Source: Halobacteriovoraceae bacterium (GTDB taxonomy: Bacteria > Bdellovibrionota > Bacteriovoracia > Bacteriovoracales > Bacteriovoracaceae). Taken from it: a stretch of 64,000 nt of DNA. Shown piece after piece: positions 53,771-63,167 of this stretch (position 1 is the stretch's first letter; each line of letters opens with the position of its first letter). The notes under the pieces are model-generated. The model had not been told where the DNA came from. It ran no database searches and saw nothing but the letters and a program-made list of their open reading frames with translations. The position numbers were made by a program, and so were the translations under genes. The stretch is taken from NCBI GenBank assembly GCA_020635135.1, contig JACKAJ010000015.1, positions 1,116,001 to 1,180,000 on the forward strand. The letters are read 5' to 3'.

Positions 53771-54253
53771 GTGAAAAAACTCTTTGAAGTCTTTTTATCT
53801 TTTTTTGGATTTGGTTACTCTCCCGTTGCACCGGGAACAGTGGGATCTCTCGCTGCCCTTTTTTTAGTCTACATCTTCGCCGTGAGTCCTCATCCACTGA
53901 TCAGTCTCAGTCTTAGTTTTTTCCTTATCTTTGTAGCTGCTCTATTTGTTATAAACCTTTATTTTGAAGAATTTAAACCTACCAAGCACGATCCGGGCTG
54001 GATTGTCATTGATGAGGTCCTTGGTATCTTGCTTTGTTTTATGATTATTTGGGGTATGCAAGGTGTTCACTCTCATCTCATCCTTGTTCTTTCTATTGGT
54101 TTTGCCACTTTTCGTTTTTTCGATATCGTTAAAGTTTGGCCTGCTAGTTTTTTTGATCAAAGACAATCGCCTAATGATATTATTTTTGATGACTTAATTA
54201 GTGCCATTTACGCAGCACTGAGCACCCTTGTTATCATAAGTTTTATTGATTAA
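53771..54253 (+). CDS. pgpA: Phosphatidylglycerophosphatase A
   Basis: PgpA removes phosphate from phosphatidylglycerophosphate to make phosphatidylglycerol. The 160-residue protein has the family opening FFGFGYSPVAPGTVGSLAAL and DPGWIVIDEVLGILLC, then DIVKVWPASFFDQR. Hydrophobic segments are consistent with an inner-membrane enzyme. The start codon is GTG at 53771 with AAGG upstream. It lies between the RelA/SpoT-like gene and recA. Confidence 0.92.
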   Translation: MKKLFEVFLSFFGFGYSPVAPGTVGSLAALFLVYIFAVSPHPLISLSLSFFLIFVAALFVINLYFEEFKPTKHDPGWIVIDEVLGILLCFMIIWGMQGVHSHLILVLSIGFATFRFFDIVKVWPASFFDQRQSPNDIIFDDLISAIYAALSTLVIISFID

Positions 54254-54399
54254 TTCTATAAAAAAAGTTTTGACTCACTCTTGCGCTATTGCCTGTCCCA
54301 GACGCGTGTTTCACTTATAAATAAGGCTCTTGCGATGGTTTCATGCCAATGCTACCTTATTTCAATGCCAATTTTTCATGAACATTAAGGAGAAAACTT

Positions 54400-55500
54400 A
54401 TGAGTATGACTACGATGGATAGTAGCGATAAAAAGAAAGCTCTCGACCTGGCCCTCAACGCCATCGAAAAGCAATTTGGAAAAGGTGCTATCATGAAGCT
54501 AGGGGAAGATGTCCAAGAGAGAATCCCCGCTATTTCAACTGGGGCCATGGGCCTTGATATTGCCCTCGGTATTGGTGGAATTCCCCAGGGAAGAATTATT
54601 GAAATTTATGGTCCTGAATCTTCAGGGAAAACCACACTCACTCTTCATATTGCAGCCGAATGCCAGAAAAAAGGCGGGACAGTTGCTTTTATCGATGCTG
54701 AACACGCACTCGATACTGCTTACGCTGCCAAGCTTGGAGTGAATATTCCAGACACTCTTATTTCTCAACCAGACAGTGGTGAACAAGCCTTAGAAATTGC
54801 CGACATGCTAGTCCGCTCAGGAGCTGTTAACCTTTTGATTATTGACTCTGTTGCCGCTCTCACTCCACGCGCGGAACTAGAGGGGGACATGGGTGATTCA
54901 CACATGGGTCTTCAAGCACGACTTATGTCACAAGCTTTGAGAAAACTCACTGGTTCTATTTCTCGCTCTAACTGTACCGTTGTTTTCATCAACCAGTTGA
55001 GAATGAAAATTGGTGTTATGTTCGGAAACCCTGAAACAACAACAGGTGGGAACGCCCTAAAATTTTATTCTTCTGTCCGAATTGATATTCGTCGTATTGG
55101 CGCTATCAAAGATGGTGAAAATGTTGTCGGGAACAGAACACGAGTTAAAATCGTTAAAAATAAAGTTGCTCCTCCATTTAAGCAAGTGGAATTCGACATT
55201 ATGTACGGAACAGGGATTTCAAAAGAAGGCGATCTCTTGGATCTCGCAGTTAATGAAAAAATTGTTGAAAAAGCGGGAGCCTGGTTCTCTTTTGAAAATG
55301 CTAAAATCGGTCAAGGACGAGAAAACGCAAAACGCTTTCTTCAAGAAAACCTTGATGTCACTGAAAAAATCAAGAACTTGGTTCTTGCAAAATACGATTT
55401 GGCTCCAGCCTCTTCCACAGCTACAAAAACAGAAACGAAAGAAGAAGCTGCAACTGCTGACAAAGCCGCTAAAAAAACTAAATCCAAAAAATTACAGTAG
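54400..55500 (+). CDS. recA: Recombinase RecA
   Basis: RecA forms the ATP-dependent filament on single-stranded DNA for homologous repair and triggers the SOS response. Walker A is GPESSGKTT at 71-79, the FINQLRMKIGVMFGNPETTTGG stretch is the L2 DNA-binding region, and the tail is Lys-rich (KAAKKTKSKK). AAGGAG lies eight bases upstream of ATG 54400. An E. coli-type LexA box (CTG-N10-CAG) was not seen in the 146-nt upstream region. A strong terminator follows. Confidence 0.97.
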   Translation: MSMTTMDSSDKKKALDLALNAIEKQFGKGAIMKLGEDVQERIPAISTGAMGLDIALGIGGIPQGRIIEIYGPESSGKTTLTLHIAAECQKKGGTVAFIDAEHALDTAYAAKLGVNIPDTLISQPDSGEQALEIADMLVRSGAVNLLIIDSVAALTPRAELEGDMGDSHMGLQARLMSQALRKLTGSISRSNCTVVFINQLRMKIGVMFGNPETTTGGNALKFYSSVRIDIRRIGAIKDGENVVGNRTRVKIVKNKVAPPFKQVEFDIMYGTGISKEGDLLDLAVNEKIVEKAGAWFSFENAKIGQGRENAKRFLQENLDVTEKIKNLVLAKYDLAPASSTATKTETKEEAATADKAAKKTKSKKLQ

Positions 55501-55518
55501 TTTTATTCAGAACAGAAC

Positions 55519-55549
55519 GGCCCGGGGAAGAAATTCTCTGGGCCCTTTT
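55519..55549 (+). terminator. Terminator of recA
   Basis: GGCCCGGGGAA (55519-55529) pairs with TTCTCTGGGCC (55534-55544), eleven pairs with two G-U, around a GAAA loop, followed by C and four T residues (55546-55549). Confidence 0.88.
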
Positions 55550-55560
55550 CAAGCACTTTC

Positions 55561-57369
55561 TCAAAAGAAAAAGCGATAACCCAAAGTTAAAAATTCGAGA
55601 TTGTTTTGACTCCACGATACATCATAGTTTTGATATTCGAAATAGCTAGCATGGCGATCATTGAAAGCATAGTTCACGTTGAGAGTGTTTTTCCACTGCT
55701 TATCCAGTGAAAAACCGTGCACCTTTAAATACTCCGAATTGATATTCAATCGCCATTTTTCAGAAATGTTATAGACAAAAAGAACGCGAGGGCCCCAATC
55801 ATAGCGAGTATCAGTGAGATCAAACTCTCCTTGAAAATGAAAATACTGTTGAAAAGCTGTGTACATTAAAAGATCGCCAAAGCGAAAAGTTAATCCCGCT
55901 CCTAAATCGATCACACCATCTATGTGTTTGTTATCGTCATCATAAGGGTCTTGCAGTGAAGCCGAAATATTAAAACTCGCTTTTTTATTAATTGTGCTCC
56001 AAGGAGAGAGTGAGTAAATTTTCAAAAGCAATAACTCTCGAATTGAAAAATCATTTTCACGGTTATCGTACTCTACAAAAACTCTTCCCATATCCATTTG
56101 CATTCCAGGAGCATAACCTTTGAGGTAATCATGAAGCCGGTGCAAAGCTGCTTTGTATTCTAGTCCCAATCGATGATTTTTACTGCTCCATTGCAGTGAA
56201 ACCCGCCGCGAGCGATGCCCCTCAAGAGGAGAGGCAAGCTCTTTATAAGAATACTTAATAGGAACTTTTTTTAAGTGACTGCGATGTTCTAAAATTTTTG
56301 ATTTCTCGAGGCTGGCCGTAGATTTTCGATCAACTAGCTCATCACTATGAATAAAATCATAATAATCAATATAGGTATCTAAAACTTTTTCGTCCTTGAT
56401 CTCAGAAAAATTTTTAGTTTCAATAAGTTTGGAGAATTTTTCTTTTTCATTACTTTCTAAATTTTTCCATCTTTTGTCGAGCTTTGTGAATAAAGACGGT
56501 CGAAAGCGAATGTCTCCTGTTAAAGCCTTGTTATCTTGAAGAGAGAAAATTGTATCAACGGGAACAATTATTTTATGAAGTTTCGATAATAAATCGACAT
56601 CAGGCTTAATGGCTTGAATAAGAGTAAGAATCTGGTAAGAACAATTTTCTGAAAAATAAAAATAATCAAAGTAAACTTTTCTCATCTCCCACAGGTGAGC
56701 CAAGAAAAAAGCTTTTTCTTCATCGTTAAATTTAACTTTATACTCCCATAAATCCCGTGATTCGTAGTCTGAATACTCGCGTACTTTTCGATAGAAGGGA
56801 ATAATTTTAAAAGTTCCTTTGTACCCTCCAATAATTCCTTTTACTGAATATAAAAGAGCATTATCATTTCCGATGTTTGCCGAATAATCGATTCCAAAAT
56901 CTAATAGATCACTCCCGCCTTTTTGAGATTCCTTACTTTGTAAGCGCAAAAAAGTATGCCCGAAAGCTGAAGCAGGGCGATTGATATAATAAGAAGAAAA
57001 AACCAACCAAACACTCTCAAGATCGACATGGCTGAGGTAGTATTGGTATTCTTCGCAATTCGCAAGAGTGAATTTTATTTTTTCTAATTTTTTATTTTTT
57101 TTGAGCAGTAAATAGCGAGCAGGAAAATCACAAATTAGTTTTGGATTTTTTTCGAGGTTTTCAATAGTCTTATAAAACTCTTTTTCAGGATTATTTTTTC
57201 CATCTTCTGCGAAAAAAAATTTTGGAGCATCCACCTGGCTTTCGTAATATCCAATATGAGTTTGTTGGTATCGCAAAAGCTTAAGCCATTGGTTGGAATA
57301 AGGTAACTCATCATTGGAAAGTAAAAAACTCGAGTAAAAAAATACAGACAAAAAAAGAGCTCTAATCAT
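55561..57369 (-). CDS. DUF4105/Lnb-like outer-membrane protein
   Basis: The 602-residue product has a signal peptide (ALFLSVFFYSSFLLS). Its N-terminal domain carries FGHTFLRLQSKE, NCSYQILTL and other hallmarks of the Lnb/DUF4105 periplasmic family. The C-terminal part is a beta-barrel ending in an aromatic residue (TLGYRFFF), as expected for outer-membrane insertion. ATG 57369 lies in the loop of an 8-bp hairpin (57356-57377), so translation may be controlled by its structure. Confidence 0.82.
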   Translation of the reverse strand: MIRALFLSVFFYSSFLLSNDELPYSNQWLKLLRYQQTHIGYYESQVDAPKFFFAEDGKNNPEKEFYKTIENLEKNPKLICDFPARYLLLKKNKKLEKIKFTLANCEEYQYYLSHVDLESVWLVFSSYYINRPASAFGHTFLRLQSKESQKGGSDLLDFGIDYSANIGNDNALLYSVKGIIGGYKGTFKIIPFYRKVREYSDYESRDLWEYKVKFNDEEKAFFLAHLWEMRKVYFDYFYFSENCSYQILTLIQAIKPDVDLLSKLHKIIVPVDTIFSLQDNKALTGDIRFRPSLFTKLDKRWKNLESNEKEKFSKLIETKNFSEIKDEKVLDTYIDYYDFIHSDELVDRKSTASLEKSKILEHRSHLKKVPIKYSYKELASPLEGHRSRRVSLQWSSKNHRLGLEYKAALHRLHDYLKGYAPGMQMDMGRVFVEYDNRENDFSIRELLLLKIYSLSPWSTINKKASFNISASLQDPYDDDNKHIDGVIDLGAGLTFRFGDLLMYTAFQQYFHFQGEFDLTDTRYDWGPRVLFVYNISEKWRLNINSEYLKVHGFSLDKQWKNTLNVNYAFNDRHASYFEYQNYDVSWSQNNLEFLTLGYRFFF

Positions 57370-57377
57370 AGAGCTCT
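57350..57377 (-). terminator. Hairpin enclosing a start codon
   Basis: On the minus strand AGAGCTCT pairs with AGAGCTCT around ATGATT. The loop contains the ATG of the DUF4105 gene, and six T residues follow the 3' arm. It is at once a terminator-like structure after the DUF3015 gene (which ends at 57409) and a hairpin over the DUF4105 start. Confidence 0.7.
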
Positions 57378-57408
57378 CTTTTTATCATTACACAAAATAA
57401 TGTGACAA

Positions 57409-57852
57409 TTATAGATATGCGTTGATATTGCTATAAATCTGTTCTGCATCACTTTCAGTTGTAAAGATTTTGCTATAGTTGCTTTTTAGAGCTGCAACGT
57501 TAGGTTGCTCAGTTTGGATAAGTTCAAGATAAGCACTAAGAGTTTCCCCTTCACCTCTTGCAACATCGTTCTGAAGAGCCACTCTATTATTTTGAATAAA
57601 GCTCACTGCCGCAACTTTGTCATCCCCATCACATCCTAGAGTCCCAGTCGTCATACCAAAAGTCTGGTTTCCAGATCCGTTTGTTGTCGCAGCCATAACG
57701 TTGAACATCATTCCGCTTTTACCTTTAAAAATCATTGCACCAAGTCCGCATCCTGCAGGACCATACTTACCACCCTTTCTTTTTTTCTTAGCAGCAAAAG
57801 AAACCGTAGACGAAAGACTGAAGATTGTAAGTAGAACAACAAGAATTTTCAT
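57409..57852 (-). CDS. DUF3015-family exported protein
   Basis: The 147-residue product has a signal peptide (MKILVVLLTIFSLSSTVSFA), a basic KKKRKGG segment and the DUF3015 core: GPAGCGLGAMIFKGKSGMMF and FGMTTGTLGCDGDD. The family is periplasmic and of unknown function, common in several proteobacterial groups. It is upstream of the DUF4105 gene on the same strand, and diverges from recX. Confidence 0.85.
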   Translation of the reverse strand: MKILVVLLTIFSLSSTVSFAAKKKRKGGKYGPAGCGLGAMIFKGKSGMMFNVMAATTNGSGNQTFGMTTGTLGCDGDDKVAAVSFIQNNRVALQNDVARGEGETLSAYLELIQTEQPNVAALKSNYSKIFTTESDAEQIYSNINAYL

Positions 57853-57988
57853 AATAACTCCCTCCTTTAGAGTGTCCGAATAATATCAATCTGATTTTAA
57901 CATTATGGCAAAAATCAATTTTGAAGTCTAGCAAGGCACTGATATTAAAAATATTTGTCTATTTTTAGCCCTTAAGTTAGCTTGAGCT

Positions 57989-58450
57989 ATGACTGAGAAA
58001 AACTGTTATAATTCTGCAATTAGCCTCCTTACGCGACGAGATTATTCTTCAGCTAAACTTCGAAATAAGCTTTTAGAAAAAGGCTTTGAAACCGATTTGG
58101 TCGAATCAGTTCTCTCGACATTAAAACAAAAAAAATTTATTAATGATCAAAGCTATACTGAAGGGCGAATTCGACACTATGCAAAATCCAAAAAAGGCCC
58201 TGCTTATATTCTCAAAAAATGTCTAGATGAAGGATTAGAAATTACCGAACACGAAATTGAAAATATCTTCTATGAACTCGGTATAAACTATGACCAAGTT
58301 ATTGAGTATCACATACGCAAAAAACTGGACTTTCACCGCATCAGATGGGATGAACTAACTGAAAAAGAACGCTATAATTGGAAAATAAAACTCATGCGTT
58401 ACGTTCAGAGTAAGGGTTATAATATCAATCAAATTGAAAAGTATCTTTAG
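57989..58450 (+). CDS. recX: Regulatory protein RecX
   Basis: RecX is a small inhibitor of RecA. The 153-residue product shows the family pattern: SLLTRRDYSSAKLRNKLLEKG, then LKQKKFINDQSYTEGRIRHY and a final LMRYVQSKGYNINQIEKYL. It is three nt upstream of alaS and about 2.5 kb from recA, which it usually follows directly; here two minus-strand genes separate them. Confidence 0.9.
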   Translation: MTEKNCYNSAISLLTRRDYSSAKLRNKLLEKGFETDLVESVLSTLKQKKFINDQSYTEGRIRHYAKSKKGPAYILKKCLDEGLEITEHEIENIFYELGINYDQVIEYHIRKKLDFHRIRWDELTEKERYNWKIKLMRYVQSKGYNINQIEKYL

Positions 58451-58453
58451 TTT

Positions 58454-61030
58454 ATGAAAGCACAAGAAATCAGAGATCGTTTTGTTAGTTTTTTTGAAAA
58501 ATATGAGCACAAGAAAATCCCTTCTTCCTCGCTCATACCCTATAATGATCCAACTTTGCTTTTTACCAATGCGGGAATGAACCAATTCAAAGATTATTTT
58601 ACAGGAAAAGAAAAACCCGATTCCAAGAGAGCTGTGACAATTCAAAAATGTGTTCGGGCAGGTGGTAAGCACAATGATCTTGAAAGTGTCGGAAGAACTG
58701 CTCGCCATCATACATTTTTTGAAATGCTCGGTAACTTTTCTTTTGGCGATTACTTTAAAAGTGAGGCCATCAGTTTTGCTTGGAAGTTTTTAACAGAAGA
58801 TCTCAAAATCCCTAAAGAAAAACTCTATATTACTGTTCACGACAGCGACGATGAAGCTGAAGAAATTTGGATTAGAGAACAAGGAGTTCCTAAAGAACGC
58901 ATTTTTCGTATGGGTGATAAGGATAATTTTTGGGAAATGGGTGAAACTGGTCCTTGTGGACCTTGTAGCGAAATATTTTATGATCATGGAGAACAGTACA
59001 CTTCCGGAAAATTTGATAACCCTCTGCTTGATGAAAAACGCTATGTAGAAATTTGGAACTTGGTCTTTATGCAATTTGAAAAACATGCAGGAGGCAAGAG
59101 AACAAACCTCCCCGCTCCTAGTGTCGACACAGGAGCTGGGCTCGAGCGTCTTTCTGCAGTTATGCAAGGAGTGTATTGGAATTACGATACTGATCTTTTT
59201 ACTGCCATCATTTCTGAAATTGAAAAAATTTCAAAGAAAAAATATTCTGATCCTAAAAACAAAGTCAGTATCCAGGTTATTGCCGATCATATACGTTCCG
59301 CGACTATGCTTATAACAGACGGAGCAATTCCCTCTAACGAAGGACGTGGGTATGTTCTTCGAAGAATTATTAGACGGGCTATTCGTCATCTCAATGAACT
59401 CGGTGTCAAAGAAACTGTTTTTTATAAACTCGTTCCAATTGTCTTTACTGTTCTTGGAAAAGAATACCCAGAAAACCAAGCCAATCGAGAGCTTGCTGAA
59501 AAAACCCTTAAACTTGAAGAAGAAAAATTTAGAACGACTCTAGAAAATGGATTAAAAGTTCTCAATAAATTTATCGACGAAGCGAAAGGCAAAGTCCTCC
59601 CTGGTGATCTCGCCTTTAAGCTCTATGATACTTATGGTTTTCCACTCGATCTCACTGACACGATTCTTGAAGAACACAGTATGACGGCCGATCACAGTGG
59701 CTTTGAAAAATGCATGCAAACTCAAATTGAACAAAGCAAAAGCTTTCAAAAATTTCAGCCTTCAAATCAACATCTGGAAACTTTGTTTAAAGTTAAAGAA
59801 AAATTTGGAGCCACCAAATTTTTAGGATATGACAATCTCGAAGCCACAGGAAAACTCCTGGCCGTTGAAGTACTTGGTGATCAATACGGACTCATTTTCG
59901 ACCAGACTCCCTTTTATGGAGAATCTGGTGGGCAAGTTGGAGATCGTGGTTTAATTGATGCCAGCATTAAAGTGACTGACACGCAAAAGCCAGTTGAAGA
60001 TCTCTTTGTTCACCTTGTTTCTGATCCAGGACATTTAGAAATTGGAAAAAGCTATTCACTGAGTGTTGATGGCGGGCTACGTTCTCAAACCATGAAGAAC
60101 CACTCGGCAACTCACCTCATGCAAGCCGCTCTTATCGAAGTGCTAGGAAATCATGTTAAACAGGCTGGTTCTTTAGTTAACGAAGAAAAACTGCGTTTTG
60201 ACTTTACACATGACCATGCTCTTACAACTGAACAGATAGAAAAAATTGAAGATCTCGTCAACGACGCTATTCAAAATTCTCTACCTGTAACTTCGACGAT
60301 TATGAAAAAAGATGAAGCTATTGCCAAAGGAGCTATGGCCCTCTTTGGTGAAAAATATGGTGAAGAAGTTCGGGTTATCACGATGGGAGAATTTTCAACC
60401 GAGCTTTGTGGTGGAACACATGTCAAAGATACTCAATCCATCGGGCTCTTTAAAATTCTCTCCGAGTCTTCACTCTCTACTGGTGTTCGCCGAATAGAAG
60501 CTACTACTCACGAAACAGCTCGAAAATATCTTATTCATCGCTCGCAAATTCTCAAAGAAGTTGAAAGGCAATTAAAAATTAAACCTGAAAAAATTGAAAA
60601 TAAAATTGAGGCACTTTTTCAAGAAATTAAAGATAAAAATAAAGAAATTGAACAGCTTCAAGACAAAATTCGCTCTCAAGAAAGTAAAAATCTTTTTGAA
60701 AAACCGATTGAAATTACTAACGGGCACAATCTTTATATCACAAACACCAAGCAAGATGTAAAAGATCTACGAAAAATTGCCGATCTTTTTGTCGATAAAC
60801 ACCCAACTGATATTTTATTTCTTCATTCTCAAAGTCAAAATAACTACTCGTTTGTCCTTAAGACAAATAAAAAGAATAAGAACGTCAATCTTTCAAAGGT
60901 TATCAAAAACATTTGGGGGCATATTGATGGGAAAGGCGGCGGTAAGCCTGATATGATCCAAGGATCAATACCAACCCAGGCCCTGGACTCCTTTAAGGAT
61001 CTCCTTGTTAAAGAACTCAAATCGCTATGA
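58454..61030 (+). CDS. alaS: Alanyl-tRNA synthetase
   Basis: AlaS charges tRNA-Ala. The 858-residue product has the class II core (LLFTNAGMNQFKDYFTG, HHTFFEMLGNFSFGDYFK, VDTGAGLERL), the editing domain with HSATH and CGGTH zinc motifs, and a coiled-coil C-terminal region ending in a DHHA1-type domain (KGGGKPDMIQGS). Normal length and motifs throughout. It follows recX and overlaps the next gene by four bases. Confidence 0.97.
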   Translation: MKAQEIRDRFVSFFEKYEHKKIPSSSLIPYNDPTLLFTNAGMNQFKDYFTGKEKPDSKRAVTIQKCVRAGGKHNDLESVGRTARHHTFFEMLGNFSFGDYFKSEAISFAWKFLTEDLKIPKEKLYITVHDSDDEAEEIWIREQGVPKERIFRMGDKDNFWEMGETGPCGPCSEIFYDHGEQYTSGKFDNPLLDEKRYVEIWNLVFMQFEKHAGGKRTNLPAPSVDTGAGLERLSAVMQGVYWNYDTDLFTAIISEIEKISKKKYSDPKNKVSIQVIADHIRSATMLITDGAIPSNEGRGYVLRRIIRRAIRHLNELGVKETVFYKLVPIVFTVLGKEYPENQANRELAEKTLKLEEEKFRTTLENGLKVLNKFIDEAKGKVLPGDLAFKLYDTYGFPLDLTDTILEEHSMTADHSGFEKCMQTQIEQSKSFQKFQPSNQHLETLFKVKEKFGATKFLGYDNLEATGKLLAVEVLGDQYGLIFDQTPFYGESGGQVGDRGLIDASIKVTDTQKPVEDLFVHLVSDPGHLEIGKSYSLSVDGGLRSQTMKNHSATHLMQAALIEVLGNHVKQAGSLVNEEKLRFDFTHDHALTTEQIEKIEDLVNDAIQNSLPVTSTIMKKDEAIAKGAMALFGEKYGEEVRVITMGEFSTELCGGTHVKDTQSIGLFKILSESSLSTGVRRIEATTHETARKYLIHRSQILKEVERQLKIKPEKIENKIEALFQEIKDKNKEIEQLQDKIRSQESKNLFEKPIEITNGHNLYITNTKQDVKDLRKIADLFVDKHPTDILFLHSQSQNNYSFVLKTNKKNKNVNLSKVIKNIWGHIDGKGGGKPDMIQGSIPTQALDSFKDLLVKELKSL

Positions 61031-62679
61031 AAATTCTCGTTCTCATCTCTCTATTGCTCTTTTCTTGTACAAAAAACAACAAGAACATAAAAAGCAAAAT
61101 CACCATGCCACTTTCGAGTAATATTTCGACTCTCGATCCTGCTGTCGCTTTTGATGAGATTTCTTTGAATGTCATCTATCAACTTTACGAAACTCTTTAC
61201 GAATATAAATACAATGTCGATGAACCCCAAATAATTCCCTTACTTGCCGAGGATCTTCCAGAAATTGATGAAAAGGGAACTAAGTACACTTTTAAAATCA
61301 AAAAAAATATCCAATATCACGACCATCCAGCTTTTCAAGGTCAAAAAAGAACTCTTAAGGCTCAAGATTTCATAAATCAAATTAAGCGCCTGGCTTTTCT
61401 CGGAACGAAGTCTCAAGGTTTTTGGCTGTTCGACGGAAAGATTGAAGGTATTAATGAATTTAGAAATCTTGCCAAGGACAATCTTGAAGACTTCTTCAAG
61501 TTCAATATTAGCGGAGTCCAAATCGTTAATGATTATGAATTCAGCATCAAATTGACAAAGCCCTACCCTCAAATGATTTACGCCATGACCATGGCCTTTA
61601 CTGTTCCCGTGCCTGAAGAAGTTATTCGTTTCGAAAAAAATAATTTAAACGACATAGAAATTGGAACGGGACCTTTTATCCTCAAAGAATTTTCTCGCTC
61701 TCATAGAATTATCATTCAAAAATTTAGTTCATATCACGATCCTGAACTTCCAAAAGTTGAAACTTTTGAATTCCCCATTATCAAAGAAGCGCAAACTCGA
61801 TGGCTTAATTTTTTAAAAAATAAAATTGATTTTTTTGCTGTCACAACAGATCACTTTAATGTTGCCCTCAACCCTGATGCCTCTTTAAAAGAAGGACTGC
61901 AAGACAAAGGGTTTCTTCTTAAAAAAGCTCCGACCTTCACTTACTGGTGGCTCTCTTTTAATATGAACGATCCTGTCGTAGGGAAAAATCTAAACTTAAG
62001 AAAGGCTATCGCTCATGCCATTGATGTCGACAAATACATCGAACTTTTCACCAACAACACTGGGATCAAAGCGAACTCTATTTATCATCCCTACATCTAC
62101 GGCTACTCTCCCAGTGCAAAACTTCCCTACCAGTACAATATTGAAGTGGCTAAAAAATACTTAAGCGAAGCCGGGTTTCCAGAAGGTAAGGGATTGAGCA
62201 CACTCCAATTTGACACCCGAAGCAACGACAACCAATCACTCCATCGAGCGGAATTTATTAAATCCCAGTTACACCAAATTGGAATTGATATTAAAATTAC
62301 GACAAATAATTTTCCGACTTTTTTGAGAAAGGCCAAAGAAGGAAAGCTACAGTTTTGGCAAGATGGTTGGACTCTCGATTATCCTGATAGTGAAAACATC
62401 CTCCAACTTCTTCTCAGCACCAATCATCCTCCAGGACCTAATACAACCTATTATAACAATCCAAGCTTTGATAGCTCCTTTAGCCATCTCGCAGTCATGC
62501 TCAACACTCCTGCAAAGAAAGAATTGATGGAAAATATGGAGCAAACAGTACTGGACGATGCTGCTTGGATAATGCAGTTTTATTCTCAAAAATTCGTTCT
62601 CTACAACAAGCGAATTCAAAATTACTTCCCTTCCCCGGTTGTAAACAATTTTCTCAAGTATTTAGAAATCTCCAACTAA
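61027..62679 (+). CDS. Peptide-type solute-binding lipoprotein
   Basis: This 550-residue protein has a lipoprotein signal (MKILVLISLLLFSCTKN; lipobox LFSC) and the family 5 extracellular binding domain. Segments such as STLDPAVAFDEISLNVIYQL, LRKAIAHAIDVDKYIEL and WQDGWTLDYPDSENILQLL match OppA/DppA-type proteins that deliver peptides to ABC transporters. No permease or ATPase gene is adjacent. ATG overlaps the alaS stop (ATGA), so it is co-translated. Confidence 0.86.
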   Translation: MKILVLISLLLFSCTKNNKNIKSKITMPLSSNISTLDPAVAFDEISLNVIYQLYETLYEYKYNVDEPQIIPLLAEDLPEIDEKGTKYTFKIKKNIQYHDHPAFQGQKRTLKAQDFINQIKRLAFLGTKSQGFWLFDGKIEGINEFRNLAKDNLEDFFKFNISGVQIVNDYEFSIKLTKPYPQMIYAMTMAFTVPVPEEVIRFEKNNLNDIEIGTGPFILKEFSRSHRIIIQKFSSYHDPELPKVETFEFPIIKEAQTRWLNFLKNKIDFFAVTTDHFNVALNPDASLKEGLQDKGFLLKKAPTFTYWWLSFNMNDPVVGKNLNLRKAIAHAIDVDKYIELFTNNTGIKANSIYHPYIYGYSPSAKLPYQYNIEVAKKYLSEAGFPEGKGLSTLQFDTRSNDNQSLHRAEFIKSQLHQIGIDIKITTNNFPTFLRKAKEGKLQFWQDGWTLDYPDSENILQLLLSTNHPPGPNTTYYNNPSFDSSFSHLAVMLNTPAKKELMENMEQTVLDDAAWIMQFYSQKFVLYNKRIQNYFPSPVVNNFLKYLEISN

Positions 62680-62777
62680 TTAGAATTATTCTGAGGCGGA
62701 AAATTTTGCCTGTTTGTTTAGAGGGTAAAAATTTCCAATTCTATTCCGATAAAGATACTAGTTAAAAGAGGTCCTGC

Positions 62778-63167
62778 ATGAAAATACTCTTGATTCTATT
62801 ATCCTTCATCCCAATCTTAAGTTTTGCTGAAAACTACATGATCTATAATATTTCTCAAGATTTTCCCATGGGCTATGAAAACGAAGTGCTTAAGAAAAAC
62901 TTTTATATCAATATGGGAACCGAGCAAGGTCTCGCCGATGGAACAGAACTCTATGTCTATCGATTGATTTCAAGAAATAATCCCTATGCCCAAGACAAAC
63001 AAGAACGTGTCCATTACCGTGTAAAAGTAGGAACAGTTAAAGTTATTCACACCGAATCTAATCACGCAATAGCAGAAGCAACCCAAGTCTTCGCCAGTAA
63101 CTCGCCAGTCTTTTTTGAAGTTAACGCCCTGATGATTGGTGATTATGTCGATATCAAAGTCGATTAA
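62778..63167 (+). CDS. Small secreted protein of unknown function
   Basis: The 129-residue product has a signal peptide (MKILLILLSFIPILSFA) and a beta-rich mature region (NFYINMGTEQGLADGTELYVY, VKVGTVKVIHTESNHAIAEA). It resembles the C-terminal beta-barrel-type domains found in some flagellar (FlgT-like) or outer-membrane accessory proteins; this is weak. Its stop shares a TTAA with the convergent SUMF1-like gene. Confidence 0.65.
   Translation: MKILLILLSFIPILSFAENYMIYNISQDFPMGYENEVLKKNFYINMGTEQGLADGTELYVYRLISRNNPYAQDKQERVHYRVKVGTVKVIHTESNHAIAEATQVFASNSPVFFEVNALMIGDYVDIKVD

Noticed and set aside
54254..54399. Possible LexA operator upstream of recA
   Set aside because: No CTG-N10-CAG or clear palindrome was found; a lineage-specific box cannot be excluded.
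62680..62777. Terminator-like AGGC...GCCT after the solute-binding protein gene
   Set aside because: The stem is short and nearly loopless, with no proper T run; not strong enough to call.
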